Origin: JAANXG01 sp034520625
GTDB taxonomy: Bacteria; Pseudomonadota; Gammaproteobacteria; Arenicellales; JAANXG01
Assembly (NCBI GenBank): GCA_034520625.1
Contig: JAXHNI010000013.1
Span: 62,001 to 126,000 of the forward strand
Length of the DNA stretch: 64,000 nucleotides
Reading direction: 5' to 3'
Below, piece by piece: positions 8,198 to 17,675 of the stretch (the first letter of the stretch is position 1; each line of letters starts with the position of its first letter). The translations under genes and the position numbers were made by a program. Under the pieces are notes generated by a model. It had not been told where the DNA came from, made no database searches, and saw only the letters and a program-made list of their open reading frames with translations.

Positions 8198-10606
8198 CTA
8201 GTGAGTGATAACGCTATCCCCGGATTTGTCCGCCACGGGTTTCTTGGCGGCTTCGCTTTCGGGTTCCTTGCGCGGGTCCGGCACTCTTTCGAGGGCGACC
8301 TCTATGACCTGATCGATCCACTTCGCGGGCCTGATGTCGAGATTGTCCTTGATGTTCTTCGGCATCTCAACCAGGTCTTTTTCATTCTCCTCGGGAATGA
8401 TGACCGTCTTGATTCCGGCCCGGTGCGCCGCGAGCAGTTTCTCCTTCAACCCACCGATGGGCAGCACTTCGCCGCGCAGCGTTATTTCCCCGGTCATCGC
8501 GACTTCGGAACGAACCGGAATGCGCGCCAGCGCCGATATCAGGGCCACGCACATTCCGATTCCGGCGCTCGGTCCATCCTTCGGCGTGGCGCCTTCCGGA
8601 ACATGAACGTGGAAGTCGTGCTTCTGAAAGAACTCGGCATCTACTCCGAAGCTCTTCGCCCTCGCTCGCACCACGCTCATCGCCGCCTGGATAGACTCCT
8701 GCATCACGTCACCAAGCTTGCCGGTATAGATGTGCTTGCCCTTGCCGTCCAGGATCGCGGCCTCGATAGTCAGCAGCTCTCCGCCGACTTCCGTCCAGGC
8801 AAGACCGGTAACCTGACCGATCTGGTTCTTCTCCTCGGCCTTGCCACGGCGATACTGCTTGACACCGAGGTACTTCTCGAGATTGCGGGGACGCACCTGC
8901 ACAGACTTTCGTTTCGTTTCCAGCAGCAGCTCCTTGGCCACTTTCCTGCAGATCTTCGCGATGGTGCGCTCCAATCCGCGTACGCCGGCTTCCCTCGTGT
9001 AGTAGCGAATGGTATCGACGACCGCGGGCTTCGAGATCTTCAGCTCTTCGGGCTTCAGGCCGTTGCTCTGGACCTGTTTGGCAATCAGATACTTTTCGGC
9101 GATCGCCGCCTTTTCCTCCTCCGTATATCCCGATATACGGATCACCTCCATGCGGTCGAGGAGCGGCGCAGGGATGTTCAGCGTATTCGCCGTGGCGATA
9201 AACATCACGTCCGACAGGTCGTATTCGACCTCCAGGTAGTGATCCACGAAGGTATGATTCTGTTCCGGATCAAGGACTTCCAATAGCGCCGAAGAAGGAT
9301 CCCCGCGGAAGTCCATGGACATCTTGTCCACCTCGTCCAGCATGAACAACGGGTTCCGGGTCTTTACCTTGGCCATGTTCTGGATGATTTTGCCGGGCAT
9401 CGAGCCGATATATGTACGCCGGTGGCCGCGAATTTCGGCCTCATCACGAACGCCGCCCAGCGACATCCGAATGAACTTCCGATTCGTGGCACGGGCGATC
9501 GACTTCCCCAGGGACGTCTTGCCGACCCCGGGAGGGCCCACCAGACACAGAATCGGCCCCTTGATCTTCTTTTGCCGTTGCTGGACTGCCAGATACTCGA
9601 GTATGCGCTCCTTAACCTTTTCGAGGCCATAGTGATCCTCGTCGAGGATTCTTTCGGCCGCAGCAATATCCTTGCGCACCTTGCTTCGCTTCTTCCATGG
9701 CACCTGCACCAGCCAGTCCACGAAATTGCGGACCACGGTCGCCTCTGCGGACATGGGCGACATCATCTTGAGCTTCTTGATTTCGGCTTCGGCCTTTTCC
9801 CTGGCTTCCTTGGGCATTCCCGACTCCTCGACCTTCTTGACCAGATCGTCGAGCTCGTTGGGTGCATCCTCCATGTCACCCAGCTCCTTCTGGATGGCCT
9901 TCATCTGTTCATTCAGGTAGTACTCCCGCTGGCTCTTCTCCATCTGTTTCTTGACGCGGCCGCGGATACGCTTTTCGACCTGAAGCAGATCAATCTCCGA
10001 CTCCATCACGCCCAGGATGTGCTCCAGCCGATCCCGCGTGCCGGCCATCTCCAGGATATGCTGTTTATCTTCGATCTTGAGGCTGAGGTGCGCCGCAATG
10101 GTATCCGCCAAGCGGCCGCCGTCGTCGATGCCGGCCAGGGAGGTCAATATCTCGGGAGGTATCTTGTTGTTGAGCTTGACGTATTGGTCGAACTCGTTCA
10201 TTACCGTGCGGATCAGGACTTCAGCTTCCCGTTCGTCCATCTCGTCGTCTTCCACGAAGTCGACGGCGGCACTGAAGTAGTCCTCGGTGACATCGTATGA
10301 TGACACCCTGCAGCGCTTCTCGCCTTCCACCAGCACCTTGACGGTGCCGTCCGGGAGCTTGAGAAGCTGCAGGATGCTCGCAACGGTGCCGACCTGGTAG
10401 ATGTCGTCCGGGCCCGGGTCGTCATCCGCCGCCTCCTTCTGGGCCACCAGGAGAATGTGCTTCCCGATCTCCATGGAGCGTTCCAGCGCCTTGATCGATT
10501 TCTGGCGGCCGACGAACAACGGTATGACCATGTGGGGGAAAACCACCACATCCCTCAGCGGCAGAACCGGAATCGAGGACTCGGTAAGTGTGAGTTCTTC
10601 ACTCAT
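8198..10606 (-). CDS. lon: ATP-dependent protease La
   Basis: Cytoplasmic AAA+ serine protease that degrades misfolded and regulatory proteins, 802 residues. The N-terminal substrate-binding LON domain starts at IPVLPLRDVVVFPHMVIPLF. The ATPase domain has Walker A GPPGVGKTSLGKS at about residue 358 and Walker B LFMLDEVDKM at about 420. The proteolytic domain has the Ser-Lys dyad: Ser680 in PKDGPSAGIGM and Lys723 in GGLKEKLLAAHRAG. A sigma32-like promoter upstream (10693-10721) fits heat-shock control. The C-terminal tail rich in Lys and Glu (about the last 25 residues) is not conserved. Confidence 0.98.
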   Translation of the reverse strand: MSEELTLTESSIPVLPLRDVVVFPHMVIPLFVGRQKSIKALERSMEIGKHILLVAQKEAADDDPGPDDIYQVGTVASILQLLKLPDGTVKVLVEGEKRCRVSSYDVTEDYFSAAVDFVEDDEMDEREAEVLIRTVMNEFDQYVKLNNKIPPEILTSLAGIDDGGRLADTIAAHLSLKIEDKQHILEMAGTRDRLEHILGVMESEIDLLQVEKRIRGRVKKQMEKSQREYYLNEQMKAIQKELGDMEDAPNELDDLVKKVEESGMPKEAREKAEAEIKKLKMMSPMSAEATVVRNFVDWLVQVPWKKRSKVRKDIAAAERILDEDHYGLEKVKERILEYLAVQQRQKKIKGPILCLVGPPGVGKTSLGKSIARATNRKFIRMSLGGVRDEAEIRGHRRTYIGSMPGKIIQNMAKVKTRNPLFMLDEVDKMSMDFRGDPSSALLEVLDPEQNHTFVDHYLEVEYDLSDVMFIATANTLNIPAPLLDRMEVIRISGYTEEEKAAIAEKYLIAKQVQSNGLKPEELKISKPAVVDTIRYYTREAGVRGLERTIAKICRKVAKELLLETKRKSVQVRPRNLEKYLGVKQYRRGKAEEKNQIGQVTGLAWTEVGGELLTIEAAILDGKGKHIYTGKLGDVMQESIQAAMSVVRARAKSFGVDAEFFQKHDFHVHVPEGATPKDGPSAGIGMCVALISALARIPVRSEVAMTGEITLRGEVLPIGGLKEKLLAAHRAGIKTVIIPEENEKDLVEMPKNIKDNLDIRPAKWIDQVIEVALERVPDPRKEPESEAAKKPVADKSGDSVITH

Positions 10607-10692
10607 TCAGTACACCCATGAAATTTGTTTGGTTCGTTCACCGTCCGGTTGCCGGTCTGGACCACGCGCCGGCTCCAGGCGAATATGGTCCA

Positions 10693-10721
10693 ATATGCGG
10701 ACAAATTCCCGCCCGTTCAAG
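10693..10721 (-). promoter_or_regulatory. Sigma32-like heat-shock promoter of lon
   Basis: On the minus strand CTTGAA (10721-10716), 15 bases, then CCGCATAT (10700-10693). This resembles the sigma32 consensus CTTGAAA-N11-16-CCCCATNT and lies about 85 bases before the lon ATG. The -10 half is imperfect. Confidence 0.5.
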
Positions 10722-10791
10722 TACCGGTGGTAGAAAATCCGGCCTCGATATCCCACTCGCCTCGCGACGCGCGGTTTGCTCGGCCAGGCTC

Positions 10792-12072
10792 CTAATGGCT
10801 TGTGGAAGCCTGCTTCTGGTCGGATTCTTCGTAGATATACAGGGGGGTGGTACCTTCGGAGATCACCCCGGCATCGACGATCACTTTCTTGACCCCCTCC
10901 ATGCCGGGAAGGTCGTACATCGTGTCGAGGAGGGCATTTTCCAGGATCGACCGCAGGCCACGGGCGCCGGTCTTGCGGTCCATGGCCTTTTTCGAGACGG
11001 CGCGCAGGGCATCCTCGCGGATCTCGAGCTCGACGTCCTCGAGCTTGAACAGCCGCTGGTACTGTTTTACCAGTGCATTCTTCGGTTCGGTGAGTATCGA
11101 CACCAGGGCATCTTCGTTCAACTCTTCGAGGGTCGCGCAGATAGGCAGGCGGCCCACGAATTCGGGAATAAGTCCGTACTGGATGAGGTCCTCCGGCTCG
11201 AGGTCGCGCAGTATCTCGCCGACGTTCTTGTCATCGGTCTTGCTGCGGATCTCCGCGCCGAAGCCCATGCTGCTCTTTTCCGAGCGCTCCTGGATGATCG
11301 TCTCCAGGCCTGCGAAAGCACCGCCGCAGATAAACAGGATATTGCGGGTATCAACCTGCAGGAATTCCTGCTGGGGATGCTTGCGCCCGCCCTGGGGCGG
11401 CACGGATGCAATGGTGCCTTCAATGAGCTTCAACAGAGCCTGCTGCACGCCTTCGCCGGAAACATCCCGGGTGATTGACGGGTTGTCGGACTTGCGCGAG
11501 ATTTTGTCGATTTCATCGATATAGACGATACCGACCTGCGCCTTGTCGACGTCATAGTCGCATTTCTGGAGCAGCTTCTGAATGATATTCTCGACGTCCT
11601 CTCCGACGTACCCGGCTTCGGTGAGGGTCGTGGCGTCAGCAATGGTAAAGGGCACGTTGAGCTGCCGGGCGAGGGTTTCCGCCAGCAGCGTCTTTCCCGA
11701 TCCGGTAGGCCCAATCAGAAGTATGTTGCTCTTGGAGATGTCGACTTCGCCGACCTGGTCCTCGTTCTCGACCCGCTTGTAGTGATTGTACACCGCCACC
11801 GAAAGCACTTTCTTGGCGATGGACTGCCCGATCACGTATTCATTCAGACTCTGGCGGATCTCGTCGGGGCGCGGGAACTTGCTGCGGGTCCCGCTGACTT
11901 CGGCGCCTTCCTGCACCTCTTCCCGGATAATGTCATTGCACAACTCGACGCATTCATCACAGATGAATACCGAGGGCCCCGCGATGAGCTTGCGAACCTC
12001 GTGCTGGCTCTTCCCGCAGAAAGAGCAGTACAGGAGCTTTTCACTCTTACCTTCGTTTTTGTCGTCGGCCAT
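10792..12072 (-). CDS. clpX: ATP-dependent Clp protease ATP-binding subunit ClpX
   Basis: AAA+ unfoldase that recognises tagged substrates and feeds them to ClpP; 426 residues, the usual length. The N-terminal zinc-binding domain shows CSFCGKSQHEV and FICDECVELC (four Cys at residues about 16-41). Walker A is GPTGSGKTLLAET at about residue 125, Walker B IVYIDEIDKI at about 185. The pore loop GYVGEDVE and the ClpP-contacting IGF-type loop region (SMGFGAEIRSK) are present. It follows clpP by 61 bases on the same strand. Confidence 0.98.
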   Translation of the reverse strand: MADDKNEGKSEKLLYCSFCGKSQHEVRKLIAGPSVFICDECVELCNDIIREEVQEGAEVSGTRSKFPRPDEIRQSLNEYVIGQSIAKKVLSVAVYNHYKRVENEDQVGEVDISKSNILLIGPTGSGKTLLAETLARQLNVPFTIADATTLTEAGYVGEDVENIIQKLLQKCDYDVDKAQVGIVYIDEIDKISRKSDNPSITRDVSGEGVQQALLKLIEGTIASVPPQGGRKHPQQEFLQVDTRNILFICGGAFAGLETIIQERSEKSSMGFGAEIRSKTDDKNVGEILRDLEPEDLIQYGLIPEFVGRLPICATLEELNEDALVSILTEPKNALVKQYQRLFKLEDVELEIREDALRAVSKKAMDRKTGARGLRSILENALLDTMYDLPGMEGVKKVIVDAGVISEGTTPLYIYEESDQKQASTSH

Positions 12073-12133
12073 AAATTCTCAACCTGCCATACGCTTAACG
12101 ATGCAGTCTCGGGCGTTTTTTTGCAAGTGCCGG

Positions 12134-12769
12134 TTACGCCCGTTTGTCGATCACGGAATCGATGAGCCCGTACGCCACCGCCTGCTCACCGCCCATGAAA
12201 TGGTCCCGGTCGGTGTCCCGGGCGATGGTTTCATCGTCCTGTCCCGTATGCTCAGCAAGCACCTTGTTCAAACGTTTTTTCAAATCCAGGATTTCCTGGG
12301 CATGAATGTCGATATCCGACGCCTGGCCCTGGAAACCGCCCCAGGGCTGGTGGATCATCATCCTGGAGTGCGGCAGGGCGTGCCGCTTTCCCGCCGCGCC
12401 GCCGGTCAGCAAAAGTGCGCCCATACTGGCGGCCTGGCCGATCACGACGGTGCTCACATCCGGCCTGATGAACTGCATGGTATCGTAAATCGCCAGACCG
12501 GCGTTAACCGCCCCACCCGGGCTGTTTATATACAGGTGGATGTCCTTGTCGGGGTTCTCCGACTCCAGGAACAGCAGCTGGGCCACGATCAGGTTGGCCA
12601 TGTAGTCCTCCACCTGCCCCACCAGGAACACGACCCGCTCCTTGAGCATCCGCGAGTAGATGTCGTATGCGCGCTCGCCCCGGCCCGTGCTTTCGATGAC
12701 CATGGGCACGAGGCCGACATTCTGGGGCTCGACCGCGTGCGGGTTATTGCTGCTGTAGCTTGTCGACAT
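12134..12769 (-). CDS. clpP: ATP-dependent Clp protease proteolytic subunit
   Basis: Tetradecameric serine protease partner of ClpX. From the ATG at 12769 the protein has 211 residues, matching the family. Catalytic Ser is in GQAASMGALLL, His in RMMIHQPWGG and Asp in ARDTDRDHFM. I chose 12769 because GGTGAG lies just upstream and the protein then begins MSTSYSSNN, close to the processed N-terminus of known ClpP. A longer reading from 12820 would overlap the tig stop by 4 bases and add 17 residues. Confidence 0.97.
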   Translation of the reverse strand: MSTSYSSNNPHAVEPQNVGLVPMVIESTGRGERAYDIYSRMLKERVVFLVGQVEDYMANLIVAQLLFLESENPDKDIHLYINSPGGAVNAGLAIYDTMQFIRPDVSTVVIGQAASMGALLLTGGAAGKRHALPHSRMMIHQPWGGFQGQASDIDIHAQEILDLKKRLNKVLAEHTGQDDETIARDTDRDHFMGGEQAVAYGLIDSVIDKRA

Positions 12770-12816
12770 CACACTCACCAATCTGTTGTTCTCTGGGCGG
12801 ACAGGGGGATCCGGGC

Positions 12817-14124
12817 TCATCCGGCGGGCTGCTCCGTGAGCTCCTGCAGGGTCACCCGGGTTTCCTTCGAATCCGCGCCTTCGAGCAGCATGTCCACCAC
12901 CTGCTCCTCCAGAACGGTGGCTTCGATCTGCTGCATTCGTTCTCGGCTGCTATAGTACCACTGCACGAAGGCGTCGGGCTGCTCATAACTCGCGGCCATT
13001 CTCTCGACGCGCTCCTTCACCCTGTTCTGGTCCGCCTTCAGCTCGTTCTTCTGGACGATCTCCGACAGAATCAGGCCCATCTTGACGCGCTTCTCGGCAT
13101 CCGCCCGGTACTGCTCCCGGTCCGGGTCGAATTGCTCCGTCGGCATGCCCTGCTGTTCCAGCATGGACTTGTTCATCGAGATCATCGCTTCGATCTCGCG
13201 GTCCACGAGCTTCTCCGGCACCTCGATCTCGTTCTCCCGGATCAAGGCGTCCATGACCCGGGCACGGACCAGCCGGCTGACGCGCTCATCGCGCTCACGG
13301 GCGAGATTGTCCGCAATTTCCCGGCGAAACGCCTCGATATTACCGTCCTCGACTCCAAACGATTTCACGAACTCTTCGTTGACCTCCGGAAGCTCCGGCT
13401 CGGCGACATCCTTGACCCGGATCTCGAAGACCACGGCCTTCCCGGCCACGTCCCGGCCGTGGTAATCGTCGGGAAAAGCGACGTTCACCGTTCGCTGGTC
13501 CCCGGGGGTGGCACCCAGAATGCCGTTTTCGAACTCCTCCAGGAACTGGCCCTGGCCCAGCACCAGCTGATAATCCTCCGCCTCGCCGCCCGCAAACGGC
13601 TCGCCGTCAATGCTACCCTTGAAATCGACGGTCACCTGATCACCCTCCCGCGCGTCCCGGTCCACGGAGGAATAGGACATTTTCTGCCTGCGCATGGTTT
13701 CGACGGTCCGGTCTATATCCTCTTCACTGATCTCGCAGACCGGGCGCTCGACCTCGACCCCCTTAAGATCGAGCTTCGTGATTTCAGGATAGACATCGAA
13801 ACTGGCAGTGAATTCGATGTCCTTGCCCCGTTCCATGGCTCTGGGCTCGATCTCCGGCGTCCCGGCGGGAACCAGATTCTCCTGGCTGAAAGCCTCGTAG
13901 AGCGAGTTCTCGATGAGGCTGCCGGCTACCTCCTGCAGAACCTGCTCGCCGTAGTGGGCGTCGATGATCTTCAACGGCGCCTTGCCCGGACGGAATCCCG
14001 CCAACTTGGCGTTCTTCGCCAGATTCTTCAACCGCGCCTGGATCTTCTCCTCCACCTCGTCCGCGGGGATGGAAACGGTCATGGACCGTCCCAGGCTGCC
14101 GGTGTGTTCGACGGATACTTGCAT
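12817..14124 (-). CDS. tig: Trigger factor
   Basis: Ribosome-associated chaperone with peptidyl-prolyl isomerase activity that meets nascent chains at the exit tunnel. From the ATG at 14124 (preceded by AGAGGAGCCGA) the protein has 435 residues, the normal size. The ribosome-binding signature GFRPGKAPLKII lies at about residues 44-55. The central FKBP-type domain (about 150-245) contains VDFKGSIDGEPFAGG, and the helical C-terminal chaperone arms follow. It heads the tig-clpP-clpX-lon-hupB-ppiD array. Confidence 0.97.
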   Translation of the reverse strand: MQVSVEHTGSLGRSMTVSIPADEVEEKIQARLKNLAKNAKLAGFRPGKAPLKIIDAHYGEQVLQEVAGSLIENSLYEAFSQENLVPAGTPEIEPRAMERGKDIEFTASFDVYPEITKLDLKGVEVERPVCEISEEDIDRTVETMRRQKMSYSSVDRDAREGDQVTVDFKGSIDGEPFAGGEAEDYQLVLGQGQFLEEFENGILGATPGDQRTVNVAFPDDYHGRDVAGKAVVFEIRVKDVAEPELPEVNEEFVKSFGVEDGNIEAFRREIADNLARERDERVSRLVRARVMDALIRENEIEVPEKLVDREIEAMISMNKSMLEQQGMPTEQFDPDREQYRADAEKRVKMGLILSEIVQKNELKADQNRVKERVERMAASYEQPDAFVQWYYSSRERMQQIEATVLEEQVVDMLLEGADSKETRVTLQELTEQPAG

Positions 14125-14384
14125 TCGGCTCCTCTTGCCTGCTATCGGGCTCGATGTTGTCAGGGATTGTCGGTGATCCGGGAAAATCAAGGGTTCGGAT
14201 TGTCAGCTCCGGACGGACCGGCCACCTCGCTCGGCGTCAATAGCCGCCCGCTCTGCGGCCCCGGACCCATGAAGAAATCGCAGAACGGCCGGGCCGCACG
14301 GCGGTCGTGTCCACGAACGGAGCGTCCGGTATTGTCCAGTCCGCCGCCCCGGGAATTCAAGCTGCAATTCAACCGCCCGGGAAC

Positions 14385-14469
14385 TGGTGCGAAAGGGGAG
14401 ACTCGAACTCCCACGGGTTGCCCCACTGGTACCTAAAACCAGCGCGTCTACCAGTTCCGCCACTTTCGC
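14385..14469 (-). tRNA. tRNA-Leu (anticodon TAG)
   Basis: 85 nt with encoded CCA and a class II long variable arm. The 5' end is GCGAAAGTGGCGGAACTGGT. The anticodon loop TTTAGGT between CTGGT and ACCAG gives TAG. The T arm is GAGTTCGAGTCTC. It lies between tig and the EF-G-like gene. Confidence 0.96.
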
Positions 14470-14670
14470 AGCGCGCCCGCACTACGGTCCGTGCTCCCCC
14501 GGCCGCGGACCGGTGGCGGTTTATACCACGCCTGTGGGGGGCGATGGAATCTCGTCGGCGGCTCAGGGCGGCGCGATCCCCGGCCGGATGTGGCTGACTC
14601 GGACGCCTATACGGGCCCGATCCCAACCCCGCCGGCGGGTGAAACGGACAAAGCGCGGGCCAACACCCCT

Positions 14671-16707
14671 TCAGTCTTCCGTGTCGAACTTCGCGATCAG
14701 GTCCTTCTGGAGATTCACGGGCAGCGGATCGTAGTGGCTGAGCTGCATGCTGTAGGAACCCTCGCCCCCGGTGATGGAATTGAGCCGGGACTGATAATCC
14801 TCCAGCTCGGCCAGCGGCGCAAGGCCTTCGATGGTGACGAACCCGCCCGGTACAACGCTGGTATTGGAGACGCGGCCCCGCCGCTGCGACAGGTCGCCGG
14901 TTATGTCCCCCATGCTGTCGTGGGGCACCGTGATCTCTATATTGACAATGGGCTCCAGGACGATCGGTTTGGCCTGCTCCACGGCGCTCTGGAAGGCCTT
15001 GCGACCCGCCGTGATGAACGACACTTCGTTTGAATCCACCGAGTGGTGCTTGCCGTCATAGACTGTCACGCGCACGTCCTGCATGGGATACCCGGCAACG
15101 GCACCCCGGTTGAAGACTTCGCGCACCCCCTTTTCGACGGATGGTATGAACTGGCTGGGAATCACGCCGCCGACGACCTTGTTTACGAATTCGAACCCGG
15201 CGCCCCGCTTCAGCGGCTCCAACCTGAGGTATACCTCCCCGAACTGGCCGGCGCCGCCCGATTGCTTCTTGTGGCGGTAATGCCCTTCCGCCTTCCTGGT
15301 GACGGTCTCCCGGTATGGCACCGTGGGCGGCGCGCTCTCCACGGCAACGTTGTACACCTCTTCCATGCGCTCAAGCGCGGTCCTCAGGTGCAGATCCCCC
15401 TGCCCCCGCAGTATCAGCTCGTTGACCTGGGCGTCGCGCTCCACCGCCAGTCCCGGGTCCTCCTCGACGAGCCTGTCCAGCGCCTCGGCAAGCTTCTGCT
15501 CGTCACCCCGCTTCCTGGGCTTGAGCGCAAGGCCTGCCAACGGCGCCGGAAGGACCGGCGGCTCCATCCGCAGTCCCTTGTCTTCCGGGCTGTTGTGCAG
15601 AACGCTCCCCAGACGCAGTTCCGCGATCTTGGCCACGGCGCAAAGGTCTCCGGGGACGCCCCGCTCGATCTCCTGATGCCTGCCGCCCTGCATCCTGAAC
15701 AGGTGGCCGACCTTAAACGCCTTGGAGTGATCGTCGACATACAGCTCGCTGTCCTTGGTCACCGTACCGTGATGGACCCGGAAAACACCCAACTTGCCGA
15801 CGTAGGGATCATGGGTGATCTTGAAGACGTGCGCGAGGATGTTGCCGTCGGCTTCCGGCTTCACGGGCAACGGCTCAACACCGTCACCGGTCTCGCGCAC
15901 GAACAATGGTCGGTTCCCCTCAGCCGGGTTCGGGAGCAGCTTCTCGATGACTTCCAGCAGCTCCGGAACGCCTGTTCCGGTCTTCGCCGACACGAAACAC
16001 ACCGGAACCAGGTGGCCGTCGCGCAGGGCTGTCTCGAACGCGTCGTGGAGCGACCCTGGCTCGAGCTTTCCCTGCTCGAGGTATTGCTCCATGAGCTTCT
16101 CGTCGACTTCCACGGTCTGATCGATCACGGCGGTGTGAGCTTCGTCCACCGACCAGAAGTCGGCATCGCCGGACGGCGTAAAGAAGCAGTCCACGACCTT
16201 CGTCGCGCTGCCCGCCGGCAGATTGATGGCCATGCACTCGCTGCCGAAGGTCTCCCTGATTGCCGCCAGCACACCCTCGAGGTCCACATCCTCCGAATCG
16301 ATGTGATTCACGATGACCATCCGGCATTGCTTGCGCTCGGAGGTCCACTGCTCGAAACGCCGGGTCATGGTCTGGATCCCCGCCTGGGCGTTGACCACGA
16401 TCGCTGCCGTTTCCACGGCCGGCAGGACCCCCAGGGCGTGGCCGACGAAATCTGGATACCCGGGTGTATCGATCAGGTTGATATGACAGCCGTCGTGCTC
16501 CAGGCTGACCAGGGAGGACCGCAGGGAATGGTGGTGCCTGCGCTCAAGGACGTCATCGTCCGAGATCGTCCCGCCCTTCTCCACCGTGCCGGGGTTCTGG
16601 ACCTTTCCGGCCGCATGCAACAAGGACTCCACCAGGGTGGTTTTGCCGGAGCCCGCGTGGCCCAGCAGCGCGATATTCCGAACGGCTTCTATCGTATACC
16701 CGGACAT
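14671..16707 (-). CDS. Elongation factor G-like GTPase (EF-G2 type)
   Basis: Translational GTPase paralogue of EF-G, 678 residues. The P loop is GHAGSGKTT (about residue 17) and G3 is DTPGYPDF. Domain II, the domain IV region with HYRHKKQSGGAGQFGEVYLR (about residues 453-472) and a C-terminal domain V (VPGGFVTIEGLAPLAELEDY) follow in EF-G order. The G4 motif, NKxD in EF-G, reads NHID here, so the guanine-contacting Lys is replaced by His. The gene stands alone, not in an rpsL-rpsG-fusA-tuf operon, which also argues for the EF-G-like class rather than the housekeeping factor. I chose the ATG at 16707 because GGAGGATTCAAGTA precedes it. Confidence 0.9.
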   Translation of the reverse strand: MSGYTIEAVRNIALLGHAGSGKTTLVESLLHAAGKVQNPGTVEKGGTISDDDVLERRHHHSLRSSLVSLEHDGCHINLIDTPGYPDFVGHALGVLPAVETAAIVVNAQAGIQTMTRRFEQWTSERKQCRMVIVNHIDSEDVDLEGVLAAIRETFGSECMAINLPAGSATKVVDCFFTPSGDADFWSVDEAHTAVIDQTVEVDEKLMEQYLEQGKLEPGSLHDAFETALRDGHLVPVCFVSAKTGTGVPELLEVIEKLLPNPAEGNRPLFVRETGDGVEPLPVKPEADGNILAHVFKITHDPYVGKLGVFRVHHGTVTKDSELYVDDHSKAFKVGHLFRMQGGRHQEIERGVPGDLCAVAKIAELRLGSVLHNSPEDKGLRMEPPVLPAPLAGLALKPRKRGDEQKLAEALDRLVEEDPGLAVERDAQVNELILRGQGDLHLRTALERMEEVYNVAVESAPPTVPYRETVTRKAEGHYRHKKQSGGAGQFGEVYLRLEPLKRGAGFEFVNKVVGGVIPSQFIPSVEKGVREVFNRGAVAGYPMQDVRVTVYDGKHHSVDSNEVSFITAGRKAFQSAVEQAKPIVLEPIVNIEITVPHDSMGDITGDLSQRRGRVSNTSVVPGGFVTIEGLAPLAELEDYQSRLNSITGGEGSYSMQLSHYDPLPVNLQKDLIAKFDTED

Positions 16708-17066
16708 TACTTGAATCCTCCGGTACAAAGCCTTGAATTTATTGGTGTTTTATCCGGAAAGCGTCGGGGTCGCCGCGTTCCGCAGACAGACCGCCCGGCA
16801 ACGGTCCCTGAATAACAGCCTATCGGAAAATACAGGCACGCGCCAATCCCGCCGACGAGAGCCGCCCGACGCTACTTTACCCCGCCACTTCGATTACGAC
16901 TTTCCGGGCGTTCCTGAACCATCAGGGACGGAGGAACTCCCGCAGGCGATAGCCCGATTCAACAACCGGTGCCGAAGTCCGGGCCGGGGCCGGGGCATAC
17001 TCGTCAACCGTGGTCCCGATCTTGAATGTCGTACAGATCGCGCAGCACACGGCGCACGGAAGAGCT
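16708..17066. other. Intergenic region upstream of the EF-G-like gene
   Basis: About 360 bases without a credible gene or RNA. It must contain the promoter of the minus-strand EF-G-like gene and the 3' end of the DUF883-like transcript. I see no clear terminator. Confidence 0.35.
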
Positions 17067-17465
17067 TTACCCGGCGGCGACACCCAGCAGCAGGGCTGCC
17101 CCCAGTGCACGCCCCGGGTACCGTCGCAGCAATCCGCTCAATCCCGGATCGACGCGCTCCGCCAGATACGCCTCCAGCTCGTCCGCCGGCTCATGCCTGG
17201 CGCGTCCACGTCCTTCGGAGGCCGCGTCCCCGTACAGCTTCTTGAGCGTGTCGGTAAGCTTCGATACGTCGGACTTCAGCTCGGTGAATTCACTTCTCAG
17301 TTCCTCGACATCTTTTTCAACGTTGGTAGCCCTATTGGCGTCCTCCTGCAAACTTAGAGACGAATTTCGGCTGGTCGACGCCACGCGTCGCCAACCACTG
17401 CACTGCTTGACCCGCCGATTCCGGCATCGGTAATCTGTGCATCTGCCACCATTCTGAAATTTCAT
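17067..17465 (-). CDS. Small DUF883/ElaB-YqjD-like protein
   Basis: The reading frame encodes 132 residues from 17465, but the first 45 are Arg- and Cys-rich and look non-native. The likely protein core starts around NVEKDVEELR, an amphipathic helix with heptad-like spacing (DVEELRSEFTELKSDVSKL). It ends with a short hydrophobic segment, PGRALGAALLLGVAAG. Helix plus C-terminal membrane segment is the plan of the ElaB/YqjD/DUF883 family of ribosome-associated inner-membrane proteins. No in-frame ATG lies near the core, so the true start (possibly TTG at about 17350) or an upstream frameshift is unresolved. It is divergent from the DUF3096-like gene. Confidence 0.45.
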   Translation of the reverse strand: MKFQNGGRCTDYRCRNRRVKQCSGWRRVASTSRNSSLSLQEDANRATNVEKDVEELRSEFTELKSDVSKLTDTLKKLYGDAASEGRGRARHEPADELEAYLAERVDPGLSGLLRRYPGRALGAALLLGVAAG

Positions 17466-17486
17466 TTCCCGCCAAGGAGCGTTGTG

Positions 17487-17630
17487 ATGACCCTACAAAT
17501 AGAGATTGCACCCTTGATTACACTGGCCGCCGGTATCGGCATTCTGGTCTTCCCGAAACTTCTCAACTACATCGTCGCGGGCTATCTGATCGTTCTCGGT
17601 GTACTCGGATTGATGGGCCACGGTTTCTAG
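17487..17630 (+). CDS. DUF3096-like small membrane protein
   Basis: A 47-residue protein. AAGGAGCGTTGTG directly before the ATG is an excellent ribosome binding site. The sequence is almost entirely hydrophobic, with LITLAAGIGILVFPKLLNYI and AGYLIVLGVLGLMG as two membrane segments joined at a Pro-Lys turn. This matches the DUF3096 pattern as I know it. Its function is unknown. The stop codon lies inside a strong hairpin (17628-17660) that probably ends the transcript. Confidence 0.7.
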   Translation: MTLQIEIAPLITLAAGIGILVFPKLLNYIVAGYLIVLGVLGLMGHGF

Positions 17631-17660
17631 GGAAACTCTGATCAATTCAGGGTTTCCCTA
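17628..17660 (+). terminator. Hairpin overlapping the DUF3096-like stop codon
   Basis: Arms TAGGGAAAC and GTTTCCCTA with an inner CTGA / TCAG pairing form a long stem with a 4-base loop. No T run follows on plus, so it may act in either direction or as an mRNA-stabilising structure. Confidence 0.6.
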
Positions 17661-17675
17661 GCGCGGCGGACGGCA

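Noticed and set aside
10607..11478. Open plus-strand frames across the lon-clpX junction
   Set aside because: They overlap clpX antisense and have no recognisable domain; the real content is a short promoter region.
17487..17630. Dismissal of the 47-codon frame as chance
   Set aside because: The rejection did not hold: a strong ribosome binding site, two membrane segments and a terminator after the stop support it, so it is kept as a gene.
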